This document shows positions 16,287 through 26,429 of a DNA stretch of 54,983 nt, piece after piece. The first letter of the stretch is position 1, and the number at the start of each line of letters is the position of its first letter. Source of the stretch: an uncultured Prevotellaceae bacterium (GTDB taxonomy: Bacteria > Bacteroidota > Bacteroidia > Bacteroidales > Bacteroidaceae); the NCBI GenBank assembly GCA_946188345.1, contig CAMHUI010000014.1:1-54983 (forward strand), given 5' to 3'. The translations under genes were made by a program, and so were the position numbers. The notes under the pieces are model-generated. The model searched no databases, was not told the origin of the DNA, and saw nothing but the letters and a program-made list of their open reading frames with translations.

Positions 16287-19200
16287 TTAATATGCCCAGA
16301 CCTTGAAGCTCTGCCGCTGGCCGTTGTCGAGCATGACATTGATGACCACGACGCCTTCAGGCAATGGGATGTCGGCTTCAAGCTGGCCATCAGCCTTCTG
16401 CTGGCTGAGCAGTTGTCCCTTCAGGTTATGCACGGTGACGAGGCGCAATGGCATGGTGCTGCTGACATGTGCCGCACGGTGGCTTACCGTGATGAAGGCT
16501 GCGGGGGCCTGAACGGCCTCAACAGCCAAGGGCTGGCTCCGGCGGATGACAAAGCGTCCCGTTGAGGAGGCATCCATGAACAGCTTGACATCATCATACA
16601 GTTCATAGGCCTTGTCGGTCTGTCTGTCGTAGAGCTCATAGCCGTCGCGCGGGAACTGCTTCTGGCTATGGAAGCTGATGGTGACGGAGTCGGGCTGCGC
16701 GAGATAGAATCCCAGCGGCACCTCCTCTGCTGCCGGCATGATGTCGCAGGCCACACCATCGGTGTCAAGACCGAAGACGGCTACCTGCGGCACGACCTCG
16801 TCGTCGAAGAGTGTCGTCGACTTCAGTCCGCTTTCATTGAGCATCATCGTTGCTGTCTGGTCGCCACGGCTCACGCTGAGGGTGATGGCCGGCATGCGTG
16901 CGGGCCATCCCTTGCCGTCGCTGGCCTCACTGTGCTGCCCCTCCAGCATGGACTTGGTGAGTGATACACTGAGGCTGCTGCTGGCGCTGGCAGTCTGAAG
17001 GAGTACCGACTGCAGGGGCGCGATGTAGCTAACCTCGGCTGTGCCGGTCACCACACCACCGCTGACGGTTACGGTCTTAAGCGTATTGCCGTCGTAGAAC
17101 TTCACCGCCTGCACACCATTCGCCTCGTTGGCAATCAGGAAGTTCTCCACATCGATGCGACTCATGAAGGGGTTGCCGAAGAGGAAGTGGTCGGTATTGG
17201 CTTCTGCTGTCAGCGAGACTGTCGACGGGAAGCTGCTGTCGGCCTTGAAGACCCAGCGGTCTTGGAACTTGAAGGTGGTCCCCTCGCGATAAGGGAAGTA
17301 GATATTGTCACCAGGGTTGAGCTTGTCGAGTGTCGACCATTCGGGCTCATAGACAAAGCGCTCGCCGATGAAGTCTCCGGCAGGACTCATACGCCCGATG
17401 CCATCTTCATAGACATCGTCGATGCGGCTCTGATCGAAGTCGCTGTAGTACCAGTACTTGGTCTGCCACTTGGGGAAGCGGAAGCGGAACAGCACGTCTT
17501 CACCCAGTCGGCCGTTGTCCACCCAGACGGCCATGCCCTCTCCCTGCTGATAGGGGAAGTTGAGCAGGTTGAAGTGGCGCGACCACTTGGTAAGCGAGAG
17601 GCTGCTCAGCTGCGCGTCAGGACCATAGCCCGACAGTGTCTCGTATTCCTTGGTGGTATTCCAGGGCCGTCCCTGCGACGTGGCGTACCAGCGACGCTGG
17701 TAGACGGTGGGATTGAAGCGGTTCTCGGGCGAGGAGGTCTCGTCGAGCTTCTCGAAATAGTCGGACACATTCTGATGGACACCATTCATAGCAGCCGGCA
17801 CGAACATGTCACCCGTATACATGTGCTTCAGCGGAGCAGCGAAGAGATGATAGCGATTGGGCTCCATCTCTGTCTCCACCCACGCCTGTGCATAGTTCAG
17901 ATTCGTAATATCACCCACGGCAGCTCCCGGCTCAAAATGGATGCTCTGGCAACAGAACTCGTCGCCGACGCTCACGATGCCGTCAAGCTCAGGATAGAAC
18001 GAGGCTCCCTTCGGGATGATGACATCGGTGCAGCAATAGGGCGTTCCGTCGCTCCAGTTGTCCCACTTGTTCCAGTCGCTGTTGGTGGCGGTGGTCTTCC
18101 ACGTGGAGCGAGCAGGATGCACGGTGTAGTAGACGGAGGTAAGCGGTGTGTCGCTGCCATCGTAGAAAATCATCTGGAAGTAGCCAGCCTCCGTAGTGGT
18201 ATAGGTAAGCTGGATGTTGTCATTGGTAGCACTGGAGCTCGTTATCTCAACCATACCCGATGTGGCGTTATAGTTGGGGTGCGCAGCCACTGACGGGTCG
18301 CTGAACTTCAGTTTATAGTCAGTGTCAATGGTTCCGGTAGCCGTGATGACGATGTCATCGCCCACACAGACGTTGTTGATTTCGATATCTTCGATATTAG
18401 AGTTGCACGACTCGGGGTCTTGGCAGTCAGGAATACCATCATTGTCGACGTCTCCGCGCAGGAAGATACCATAGAAATTGGTAGCATCAAGGGCCCCAAC
18501 GGCATTGGCCGTGGTGATGCGTATCTCGTCGTAGGGTGCCGTAGGCTGCATATAGAGGTAGTTCTTGTCGCCATAGCCAGCCACATTGGCACCGATGGCC
18601 GTCCAGTCGGTAAACTCGTCACCGGTGGCAACGCCTTTGTAATAGGTTTTCACCGTCATCCATGAGCCAACACCCACATTGGCCACATAGGTCTTGTTGT
18701 CGATGATAATACCCAGCTGATGGTGGTAGTCAATGGTCTTGCCCATGAACACAGCGATGGTAATACCACCCACCGACACCGACTTCAACACTGTGGTATA
18801 GGTCTCCGGGTCGTTATCGATGAGATAGGTGAGGTTGTTGGTCACCGATGCCACGTCGGCCACGGCACCATATTGGGTCTCATCGGCATTGATAGTGGCA
18901 TGCGTCGTCGTGTTGGCAACCAGCGTGGCACTACAGTTCAGCGGGTCGCTGCAGGTAGCGTCGGTGTCTTCGACAAAGGCATAGTAGATGCGGAGGTTGC
19001 TGATATTGAGGTTGAGCACGCCCGATGTCCAGAGCATGAACTCATCAAGTTTGATGTAGTTGTCGTCATCATCCTTGTTGGGGACTACAATGGTATAGCG
19101 GACCTTGGTCGATTTCGACGAGCCGCCGATGGTGGCCGAGATGGCATTGTTCTCGCTAATCATGTGGCGATAGACCTCAGCCCCGCTGTTGTAGCATCGT

Positions 19201-21176
19201 ATCTGCAGGAACTGCAGCAATCCCACGTCAAGACCAGAGGTGGTAAATTCAACCACAAATCCCAGTCGACGGCCCTGTTTGCCGGCTGCCTCGTTGGCTT
19301 CACCATCGAAAATCAGGTTGCCGTCCTTCCGCTTCACACCCACGATGCGCAGGTTGTTAGTCAGATTAAGACCTCCCGTATATTCGGCATAGGTATCGAA
19401 TGTCTGCGACAAGATGTTCTCAGAACCTGCGAAGTCACTGATTGAAACCAGCGAGCCGCTGCTTCCGTAGATAGAGTTCGACAGTTCATACTTCTCGTCG
19501 CCAGGCGAATTGTAGAGTTTATCTGAGCAATCGTCTACCTGCACGCCGTTGCCAAAGTCACCGCTGTTCAGCGTCACCTCCTCAAAGCATCCGTCGATGG
19601 CTGTTGCCCGGAACGTATAACTGCCCGTCATGTCGATGTGCGTCACATAGCCGCCGGGTGTCACCTCGACAGCTGAGCCTGCAGGGGCATCGACGAGCGT
19701 CCACGTCACAGGCACATCCTCGTTGGAGCGCAGCTGGAAGGTAGACTGAGTGTCACACAGGTCGGTATCAATGGTCGGATTTATCTGACAGCGGTGGCTG
19801 GTGTCGGGCTTCATGCGGACAAAGCCATAGTAGATTCCCACGCCGCCCACGTCAAGACTAACCACAGTATGGAAGCGTATCTCAGCTCCCGAGAAAGGAA
19901 CGCTAGCCGTAATGGCAGCCGAACCGGCATCGCCGTTGACAAGGCTCAGGCCCAACACCGACGACTTCAAGGTCTCCTCCTGCACCTTGTTGCCGTCACG
20001 GTCGTAGAGTATCATACGAATCCATGCGCCGGCACTCAAGGCCAAGGCTGAAGCCATCGTATATTTGAATCCGACCTCCGTGCCAGCCTCAAAGACTTCC
20101 TTAGAGGTATCGTCGTTGTCTTTCACCACGAACTTGGCACCACCCTGATATCCTACGGCAAGCACCGTGGGCAAGGTCAGCTGGTCGGTAAGGTCGGTGT
20201 TCACCATATCGTCCATGAGTCCTGATGCCAACGGCGCAGGAATACCCAGTACGGGTGTCCATGCCTTGGCCTGATCCAGACGAATGTCTTCACCGGAATA
20301 CTGACTATAGTTATACAGACCACCCGACGTCGGCTTAGCGTCAATCGGACTCAGCGGATAATGAGTGATGGGGAACTCCCTATCGTTGCCCACGAAGGCA
20401 TATTTTACCTTCAGCAGGTCACCGATGCCCAGCTGGACACCTCCCGAGCGGTCGAGCGAGATTTCGTCGAACACCCAGTCGGATGTGGCTGTCAGTACCA
20501 CCGTGGCATCTTCCGAACCCGGCACCTGGATGAGTGACAGCTGAACGCCCTCTATGCCACCGCCCTCAGCCACCGCCTTCGAACCCACCAGCCGGCCGTC
20601 GCGGTAGAAACCAATAGAGAAGGCCTTGATGGCATCGAGTGTCAGCACGGCATTGCCACTGCTGGCAGTGATGCAGTAGCCGGCACGGGTTCCGGCAGCA
20701 TAATAGTTAGCCAAGTCGCGAATACTCACCACAGGGTCAACGGTGACACCCGCAGAAACGATACGGTTGAACTGTGCATAGTTGTTCAGGTCCTCATCGG
20801 TCAGGTTGTTCATATCGTCGTTCCACGAGCCAACGCCCACCACAGTAATGAGCTTGTTCACGCTGCAGTTCTCTCCCGTCAACGCGCGTCGATTCTTCAG
20901 ATAGCGAAGGTCCAGATAGCCGCCCATGGAGTAGTTCATCAGGTCGTTGTCGGCAATCATGCCGCCAGTGCCCAGAACGATGCTGTTCTCGTGCCAAAGG
21001 GGTTTGCCCTTGCCAACAGACCAACGCGCTGCCAGCGTGTCGCGGAATTCGAGTGCTCCTTCCTTGGTGCCGAATAATGCGTTGATGGCATTGCGCTTGT
21101 CCTCATCGGTAGGGTCAGCCATGACCGCAGTCAGGCAGCTCAGCAGGAGCAAAGATATGATGGTAAGTCGCTTCAT
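16287..21176 (-). CDS. Large exported surface protein ending the fimbrial operon
   Basis: The 1629-residue product has an N-terminal signal peptide (MKRLTIISLLLLSCLTAVMA). Most of it is beta-rich with repeated TGS/VTL-type segments that look like Ig or jelly-roll modules, and a thrombospondin-3-like calcium loop DVDNDGIPDCQDPESC lies near residue 910. The last 70 residues (VTVHNLKGQLLSQQ... LPEGVVVINVML) resemble a type IX sorting domain. It starts 6 nt after the preceding pilin-like gene, so it belongs to the operon. By position it may be a tip adhesin or a large surface partner, as Mfa5 is in Porphyromonas gingivalis, but no von Willebrand domain was seen. Function is inference. Confidence 0.7.
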   Translation of the reverse strand: MKRLTIISLLLLSCLTAVMADPTDEDKRNAINALFGTKEGALEFRDTLAARWSVGKGKPLWHENSIVLGTGGMIADNDLMNYSMGGYLDLRYLKNRRALTGENCSVNKLITVVGVGSWNDDMNNLTDEDLNNYAQFNRIVSAGVTVDPVVSIRDLANYYAAGTRAGYCITASSGNAVLTLDAIKAFSIGFYRDGRLVGSKAVAEGGGIEGVQLSLIQVPGSEDATVVLTATSDWVFDEISLDRSGGVQLGIGDLLKVKYAFVGNDREFPITHYPLSPIDAKPTSGGLYNYSQYSGEDIRLDQAKAWTPVLGIPAPLASGLMDDMVNTDLTDQLTLPTVLAVGYQGGAKFVVKDNDDTSKEVFEAGTEVGFKYTMASALALSAGAWIRMILYDRDGNKVQEETLKSSVLGLSLVNGDAGSAAITASVPFSGAEIRFHTVVSLDVGGVGIYYGFVRMKPDTSHRCQINPTIDTDLCDTQSTFQLRSNEDVPVTWTLVDAPAGSAVEVTPGGYVTHIDMTGSYTFRATAIDGCFEEVTLNSGDFGNGVQVDDCSDKLYNSPGDEKYELSNSIYGSSGSLVSISDFAGSENILSQTFDTYAEYTGGLNLTNNLRIVGVKRKDGNLIFDGEANEAAGKQGRRLGFVVEFTTSGLDVGLLQFLQIRCYNSGAEVYRHMISENNAISATIGGSSKSTKVRYTIVVPNKDDDDNYIKLDEFMLWTSGVLNLNISNLRIYYAFVEDTDATCSDPLNCSATLVANTTTHATINADETQYGAVADVASVTNNLTYLIDNDPETYTTVLKSVSVGGITIAVFMGKTIDYHHQLGIIIDNKTYVANVGVGSWMTVKTYYKGVATGDEFTDWTAIGANVAGYGDKNYLYMQPTAPYDEIRITTANAVGALDATNFYGIFLRGDVDNDGIPDCQDPESCNSNIEDIEINNVCVGDDIVITATGTIDTDYKLKFSDPSVAAHPNYNATSGMVEITSSSATNDNIQLTYTTTEAGYFQMIFYDGSDTPLTSVYYTVHPARSTWKTTATNSDWNKWDNWSDGTPYCCTDVIIPKGASFYPELDGIVSVGDEFCCQSIHFEPGAAVGDITNLNYAQAWVETEMEPNRYHLFAAPLKHMYTGDMFVPAAMNGVHQNVSDYFEKLDETSSPENRFNPTVYQRRWYATSQGRPWNTTKEYETLSGYGPDAQLSSLSLTKWSRHFNLLNFPYQQGEGMAVWVDNGRLGEDVLFRFRFPKWQTKYWYYSDFDQSRIDDVYEDGIGRMSPAGDFIGERFVYEPEWSTLDKLNPGDNIYFPYREGTTFKFQDRWVFKADSSFPSTVSLTAEANTDHFLFGNPFMSRIDVENFLIANEANGVQAVKFYDGNTLKTVTVSGGVVTGTAEVSYIAPLQSVLLQTASASSSLSVSLTKSMLEGQHSEASDGKGWPARMPAITLSVSRGDQTATMMLNESGLKSTTLFDDEVVPQVAVFGLDTDGVACDIMPAAEEVPLGFYLAQPDSVTISFHSQKQFPRDGYELYDRQTDKAYELYDDVKLFMDASSTGRFVIRRSQPLAVEAVQAPAAFITVSHRAAHVSSTMPLRLVTVHNLKGQLLSQQKADGQLEADIPLPEGVVVINVMLDNGQRQSFKVWAY

Positions 21177-21182
21177 CGTTAA

Positions 21183-22514
21183 TCAGTCAATTTCATGGTT
21201 CTTGAAAATGTTCTCCGAACTGCTGCAGTTAAGCACATATTTATGGTTTCGGCGGAACGTAAAGTAGTTGTTGTCAACGTCCATGGAGATGATGCCCGTG
21301 CCCAAATCGCCGTAGGAGATATTGCCGGCGCAGAGTTGGCCGTTGTTCACATGGTGTGTGCCGACTCTCACAGTCCGGCCCCTGATGGCCAGACGTGTGC
21401 GGGTGGGCAATATCCATGCCTCCATAACCTTGTCGCCGGCTGAAGCACTCGTTATGAAATCAAACGAGGTGAACTTTCCGTCTTCCGTCACAGGGGCAGA
21501 TGGAGAGAGGAAGTCGTCGTAGTCAGATAGAAGAGTTTCAGTCATAAGATGGTCGCCCATCAGACCCAGCCAGTCGACATTGTAGTCGACAAGTCCTGAG
21601 TGATACTGCTCCAGCTTGATGTGCAGCTCCACCTTGGCCATGCCACGATAGAGCAGACCTGTCAACGGGGCATCATTCACGAGGTCGCCACTGCCGTTGG
21701 TTGTCTGGAAACGGATAATCGGCTCCTCGTCGCCCTCTAAATGGCAATAGCCCCAGAAGAGTTGCGGGCAAGCCATCACCTTTGCAGTCAGTTGGTCGGT
21801 GTGCTCTTTAGCTCCCGTACTGCTGCTGTTGCCCGTCAGGTATTCACGCCAGTCATAATTGGTATCATCCGTAGTCTGCGTCTTGACGGTAGCCTTGAAT
21901 TCGTCGAGTGTCAGGCCGTCGTGAATGTTCAGGTCGAACCAGTTCTGCTCTCCAGCCGTCAGCACATTGTTATAGCTGGCGTTACTGGCATAGGGTACGG
22001 TGCGGGTGGAGTTGTAAGCCAGTGCTATGACTCGATACTCATAGCCGAAGATTTTGTTCAACGTGCCGGTGGCATAGCGATGACGGTGGCTTGAAGGCAG
22101 CTCGCCGTCGTGGGTAGCAACGTCTTTCCATCCGATAATATTCAGCACCATGTCGTTCTTCACATCGTAGAGGAAGGGCTCACTGGTGCCCGTTCCATCA
22201 CTTGTATCTTTTCGGCGGAAAGTCACGATGCGCACCTTGTCCACATTGGCGATGTCGCTCTCTGCGTTCACCCATCCGTCGCTGACGGTCGATGTTCCCC
22301 CACCGCCACTGTTGCCTCCGCCTGCTCCCGGAGGAGCTGCGCGTGTAGCACCTTCGTCGTCAATGTTCCATGCCGACTCAATCTCTATGTTGATGGGAAC
22401 TTCCATTGATGGGCCTTCTGGTTCCTCCACAAGAAGAGTGTCTATCTCCTCATGGCTACAGCCCAGAAGCATCATCGACAGAAGCACGCCGAAAAATATC
22501 TTATGTCTTGTCAT
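21183..22514 (-). CDS. Fimbrillin-like lipoprotein (minor subunit)
   Basis: The 443-residue product has a lipoprotein signal (MMLLGC, Cys19), followed by EGATRAAPPGAGGG with an Arg site at R58 and a glycine-rich linker, then a long beta-rich region. The order lipid Cys, about 40 residues, Thr-Arg and beta-sandwich pilin domain matches the neighbouring subunits and the known type V pilin precursors. It is 12 nt after the previous gene and 6 nt before the large surface protein. It is probably a minor or tip subunit; no named family was recognised with confidence. Confidence 0.65.
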   Translation of the reverse strand: MTRHKIFFGVLLSMMLLGCSHEEIDTLLVEEPEGPSMEVPINIEIESAWNIDDEGATRAAPPGAGGGNSGGGGTSTVSDGWVNAESDIANVDKVRIVTFRRKDTSDGTGTSEPFLYDVKNDMVLNIIGWKDVATHDGELPSSHRHRYATGTLNKIFGYEYRVIALAYNSTRTVPYASNASYNNVLTAGEQNWFDLNIHDGLTLDEFKATVKTQTTDDTNYDWREYLTGNSSSTGAKEHTDQLTAKVMACPQLFWGYCHLEGDEEPIIRFQTTNGSGDLVNDAPLTGLLYRGMAKVELHIKLEQYHSGLVDYNVDWLGLMGDHLMTETLLSDYDDFLSPSAPVTEDGKFTSFDFITSASAGDKVMEAWILPTRTRLAIRGRTVRVGTHHVNNGQLCAGNISYGDLGTGIISMDVDNNYFTFRRNHKYVLNCSSSENIFKNHEID

Positions 22515-22526
22515 ATCTCGTCAGTG

Positions 22527-23795
22527 TCAATTGATTGTAATCGTATGTTCGCGCTCATAGCCAGGCTCCACCTCCAGCGTGACCGTGACATCCTGGTCCT
22601 CCGTAGCCACGTTCTCATACTTGCCTGCGATGTTGACCCGCACGTTGGCATAGCTGAAGAACTTGTGCGAGGTAGCATTATAAACGTAGAGGTCGCTTCC
22701 ATTCTGCAAGGCCGACGAGACATTGTAGACATCAGCATCGTCGCCTGTCAGAAAAGCACTTTTGCCTGGGTGTATGGGGTAGTCGCGCTGCAGCACGTCG
22801 TTGCCCAGTGCATCCTTCACGGCGTCAGGCTTATAATAGACGCGCAGCATCAGTTCACCTCCAACCTCACTGGGCAGGAAGAAGGCCGACATGTGGGCCT
22901 CATCACCAGTAAAGTCGTTAGTCGTAGCCACCAGCGTGTTGCCATCGATACAGTTTGTCGTGCTGGTCACTGCCGTCACGGGGTAGAAGCGGCCAATGTC
23001 GTCGCTGCCGTAGATGTTGCCATGAGTACCATAGAGGGTCAGCCGATTGGGCACGTTGGTCATATATAGTTCCAAATGGTCTACCAACTCAGTCGGCACC
23101 TCGGTGATGCCTACATTGATTTGGCTGACGATACGGTAGAGGTGGCCAGACATAGGTGCATTCGAATAGCTGCGTGAAGTAATGCCATACTGATAATAAT
23201 AGTTGCGTCCTTCATCCAACCACTTTTCATTATCAAAATAGCTACCGCCAGGATTGACGGCATGTGTAAACTTCGTGCGGCCGAAGAAGAGTTCTGGTGT
23301 CTGCGTACCCGTCAGCGTCAGCGAGAGGTCTATATACCTGCCTGTATAGGAAACAGAGAACAGTGACTCGTCGGCACTCGTATAGGCCAATGCCGGCATG
23401 GCAAAATGGTTACCCGTAGCAGCGCTTGAGGTGTACGAATAGCCATGCTTCACCCATCGGTCCACACTACCGTTGTCTGCCTGGTTGGTGTTGGTGATAT
23501 CTTTTACGATGGTTTCCTTATACGTGAGTTCATTGATATCTCCCCATGCATATTTGGCGTTGAAGTAGACCCATATCTGCATCTTGTCGGCCCGGCAGAT
23601 GCCTGGCAGCGCTGGCTGGTTGACGCTTCGTGTGGCTCCAACCGAACCTCCCGGACGCCCACCGTTGATGGTGATGACGGCCTCAGTCGTCTCGTCGATG
23701 CTTGCGCCACCCTCAAAGTCATCCTCCGAGGTACATCCTGCCAGAAGCAGACATGTAGCGAAGATATATGTAATCAGTCTTTTCTGTATCATCAC
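22527..23795 (-). CDS. Fimbrillin-like lipoprotein (minor subunit)
   Basis: The 422-residue product has a lipobox LLAGC (Cys21), an Arg site ATRS (R56) and a beta-rich body with MQIWVYFNAKYAW and YMTNVPNRLTLYGTHGN segments like those of fimbrillin-family tip subunits. Its start codon overlaps the stop of the upstream gene by four bases (ATGA), indicating translational coupling. A role as an accessory subunit at the fimbrial tip is inferred from position after the major pilin. Confidence 0.65.
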   Translation of the reverse strand: MMIQKRLITYIFATCLLLAGCTSEDDFEGGASIDETTEAVITINGGRPGGSVGATRSVNQPALPGICRADKMQIWVYFNAKYAWGDINELTYKETIVKDITNTNQADNGSVDRWVKHGYSYTSSAATGNHFAMPALAYTSADESLFSVSYTGRYIDLSLTLTGTQTPELFFGRTKFTHAVNPGGSYFDNEKWLDEGRNYYYQYGITSRSYSNAPMSGHLYRIVSQINVGITEVPTELVDHLELYMTNVPNRLTLYGTHGNIYGSDDIGRFYPVTAVTSTTNCIDGNTLVATTNDFTGDEAHMSAFFLPSEVGGELMLRVYYKPDAVKDALGNDVLQRDYPIHPGKSAFLTGDDADVYNVSSALQNGSDLYVYNATSHKFFSYANVRVNIAGKYENVATEDQDVTVTLEVEPGYEREHTITIN

Positions 23796-25012
23796 ATTTC
23801 AATGTTTACGTCGGCCTGCCAACTGCCATGAACAAGGATAACGTCGGTAGGCACATCGCCCAAGTCAATGGGGTCGTCGGTACCCTCAGTCTCGTTGTAT
23901 TGACCTATGCAGTAGATATTGTTAGCCACAAGCGGATAGAGCAAAGTTGATGTAACAGTGGCTCCGTTCGACGCGACGAGTTTAATATGTCTGGCCTGCA
24001 GCACTACTCCTGAAGCATCACACAAGACGAGTTCCAAGGTGTTGTCGGCCGAGGGAGCATCTTGCGGCGTAACAAACGCACCGTGGCGCACGCTGTTCGG
24101 ATGGGCGCTGTTCAGTGGCGAAGTGCTCACGTAGTAGCCGTTGGACACGCTGGACGATGTCAGATTTTCTGACTTGACGATGTAGTCGGTTGCTGCTGGC
24201 GTCTGTCCCACAAGGTCACTGCCCTCAGCCGCCCAGACAGTCTCTGAGCCATTGGCCACGGGCGACAACAGTGTCAGACCGGAGGTGTGCTTGCGGCGAA
24301 CGATACCCACGGTGGCCACAGGCGTGCTGCTAATCTCCGAGGGGATGTTCTCTACATACATCAGCACACCAGCCACGACTCGGAAGAGCGTGATAGTTTC
24401 GTGAATAGGCTTTGCCGTTGTCACTTTCACGCCGTTGGTCTGGCCTATAAACAGCTCCGTGCATGCCGCGCTGCCGCTTGTGGTGCCGGCCGTGAGGGCA
24501 TCGATGGTAGTCACGCCGGCGGTCAGTGCCGTGAAGTTCCATTGGCTGCCCGTATTGTCGTCACCGTTGATGTCTTCCCGACCGATGGCCACGAACTTAT
24601 ACCAGCCATCGGCAAACGTCAGCGTGGCCGACAGGTATTCATGCTCTTCGAAAGGCTCCTGTTTGTAGACGGCATCCTTGCCACTGAATGCACTGACGTA
24701 GATATAGTTCTGTTCCACGCCACCCTCCAACGGCTTGTAATAGGTATAGGTGCCAGCCTCGGTGTCGCTGCGGAAGGCATAGACACGTACGCTGTTCACG
24801 CGCTGCCAGTTGTCGGAGCTCTCCAGCGGGCGCTGAGCAAAGGCGCGGGTTGAGAGCCGGGCGTTCAGCCCAAGGTCAAACGTCAGCGTCACCTCGTGGA
24901 GTGGTTTCGAGATGAGGCTGTCGTCTGCCTCTGTCATGTCAGAGCAGCTTGTCGTACAGCAGAGCATGGCTACGATAGCCAGAGCGAGCAGGAAGAACTT
25001 ATTCTTTGTCAT
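23792..25012 (-). CDS. Mfa1-like minor fimbrial subunit (lipoprotein)
   Basis: The 406-residue product has a lipobox TTSC (Cys23), then LSTRAFAQ with Arg56, and a Mfa1/FimA-like body (NSVRVYAFRSD, KFVAIGREDINGDD, ETITLFRVVAGVLMYVENIP). The IYCIGQYNET near the C-terminus matches the end of the major pilin's domain (NHLYGIGSKAN). It follows the major pilin after a 91-nt gap that contains a 12-bp GC-rich hairpin, and overlaps the next gene by four bases. Confidence 0.72.
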   Translation of the reverse strand: MTKNKFFLLALAIVAMLCCTTSCSDMTEADDSLISKPLHEVTLTFDLGLNARLSTRAFAQRPLESSDNWQRVNSVRVYAFRSDTEAGTYTYYKPLEGGVEQNYIYVSAFSGKDAVYKQEPFEEHEYLSATLTFADGWYKFVAIGREDINGDDNTGSQWNFTALTAGVTTIDALTAGTTSGSAACTELFIGQTNGVKVTTAKPIHETITLFRVVAGVLMYVENIPSEISSTPVATVGIVRRKHTSGLTLLSPVANGSETVWAAEGSDLVGQTPAATDYIVKSENLTSSSVSNGYYVSTSPLNSAHPNSVRHGAFVTPQDAPSADNTLELVLCDASGVVLQARHIKLVASNGATVTSTLLYPLVANNIYCIGQYNETEGTDDPIDLGDVPTDVILVHGSWQADVNIEM

Positions 25013-25038
25013 TTATTTCTCTTGCAGAGCGGGTAGAA

Positions 25039-25080
25039 AGGGAGGGCGCCCACGGGCGTCTGCTGGCAGGCGCCCTCCCT
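25039..25080 (-). terminator. Hairpin between major pilin and minor pilin genes
   Basis: A 12-bp GC-rich perfect stem (AGGGAGGGCGCC / GGCGCCCTCCCT) with an 18-nt loop fills the gap after the major pilin gene. It is followed in the minus direction by TTTCTACCC rather than a clear T run, so it is more likely a partial terminator or an mRNA-stabilising structure than a full stop. Confidence 0.65.
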
Positions 25081-25103
25081 GTATGGATTATCAATAATTG
25101 AGA

Positions 25104-26363
25104 TTACTCGATTTCCATGGTGTGGATGACTTCCCAGTTGTCGTTCACCTTCAGGAACAGATCCTGCTTGGTGTCAAGCGACTGAGGCTCATCAGTATCA
25201 GGCACTTCGGGATCATCAGGATTGTTTCTGTCATTATTGGCCTTGCTACCGATGCCATAGAGGTGGTTACGGAAGACACTGTATGCGCTCTGGTTATCGC
25301 TGGCTGTTGCGTTGGCCCAAGCCGGCGTACCATTATCCCAATAATAATAGGTACCTGTAGCAACTTCGCCTGCGGGCAACTTAATTTTCCAGTTGCGCAG
25401 CTCAGCATTGGAGCTATCCTCGAGCTTCAGGACAAATGTGTCAGAAGCACCCTTTACGAACGGAATGATGAACTTGCCCATGAAGACAGAACCTCTTACG
25501 CAATTCTCATGTCCTGTAGAGATCCAGTTGGTAGCATCAACAAGGTGATTGGCATCTTCTGCGACAGAGGTGAACCAGTCGGCCAGTGCTACGCTCATCA
25601 CTTTGGTATTCACAGCTGTTCCGTAGCCGTTTACGACCTTGTTGTCTGTATTGCCTCCATTGTCGGCCAGATCGGCAGCGGGAGCAAACTGACCGAGAGT
25701 CAGCGAAGGATGGTTGTCAACAGCATAGAGGCTCAGCTTGGCAGCGCCGGTGATGAAAGGAATCTGCTTGGCATAGACGAAGACACCAGCTACCTGACGA
25801 TGCAGCACGACGGTTTCTTTGCTTCCGCTACCAGTTACCGACCAAGCCTTTGCACCGGCAAAGATTTCTTCTGCATACTCGTGGTCAATCGAGATACCGA
25901 GATTAGCATTGAAAGTGTTGCCTGCAGTTAAACCTGCCAGATGGGTTGCAAGATTAGTAACGCCTACCTTGTATTCCGTACCATTGGTGTAGCCAATAGC
26001 ATAGATGTTGTAGGTACCATTTGCCAATCTTTCTGCGCCATTGAAGGTGATTTTAGCCTGACGACCGTGGCCTCCAGAAGTGTAGGCCTCTGCATCAGCG
26101 CCCTGCCAGTCGTTGAAGGTAACCTTCTTGACAATCTCGTTTGAGGAGTTTGTGACGATGACCACTACGTTTTGGATGGCCTGCTTGGCTTCGCTGCTTT
26201 GGAGTTCGCGTCCGGCACGAGTTTTCATGCCAGAACCGGCATTCTCCACAGAGAGCGTAATCTCCTGTACGCCATCGTTCTCGGCAACAAAGGCATCATC
26301 GTTGCCACAAGCGGTGAACAGCATGGTTGCTGCTGTCATCGCGAAAAGAAAAATTTTCTTCAT
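25104..26363 (-). CDS. Mfa1-family major fimbrial subunit
   Basis: The 419-residue precursor has a lipoprotein signal peptide (MLFTAC, Cys19) and an Arg cleavage-type site MKTRAGREL (R49) ahead of the pilin domain. The body has QNVVVIVTNSSNEIVKKVTF, TYNIYAIGYTNGTEY, TVVLHRQVAGVFVYAKQIPF and the final LYGIGSKAN, as in Mfa1. In Porphyromonas such precursors are lipidated, exported to the outer membrane, cut after Arg and assembled by strand exchange. It follows the anchor gene and precedes three minor subunits, which fits the major (shaft) pilin. Confidence 0.85.
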   Translation of the reverse strand: MKKIFLFAMTAATMLFTACGNDDAFVAENDGVQEITLSVENAGSGMKTRAGRELQSSEAKQAIQNVVVIVTNSSNEIVKKVTFNDWQGADAEAYTSGGHGRQAKITFNGAERLANGTYNIYAIGYTNGTEYKVGVTNLATHLAGLTAGNTFNANLGISIDHEYAEEIFAGAKAWSVTGSGSKETVVLHRQVAGVFVYAKQIPFITGAAKLSLYAVDNHPSLTLGQFAPAADLADNGGNTDNKVVNGYGTAVNTKVMSVALADWFTSVAEDANHLVDATNWISTGHENCVRGSVFMGKFIIPFVKGASDTFVLKLEDSSNAELRNWKIKLPAGEVATGTYYYWDNGTPAWANATASDNQSAYSVFRNHLYGIGSKANNDRNNPDDPEVPDTDEPQSLDTKQDLFLKVNDNWEVIHTMEIE

Positions 26364-26429
26364 AATTGTAAATAATTAAAGAGTTAATAAAAAATTGTTT
26401 GTATTCGTTCTATTATAATATATATTAAT

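Noticed and set aside
17187..18293. 368-codon plus-strand frame inside the large surface protein gene
   Set aside because: Antisense shadow; no promoter or start signals and no recognisable domain.
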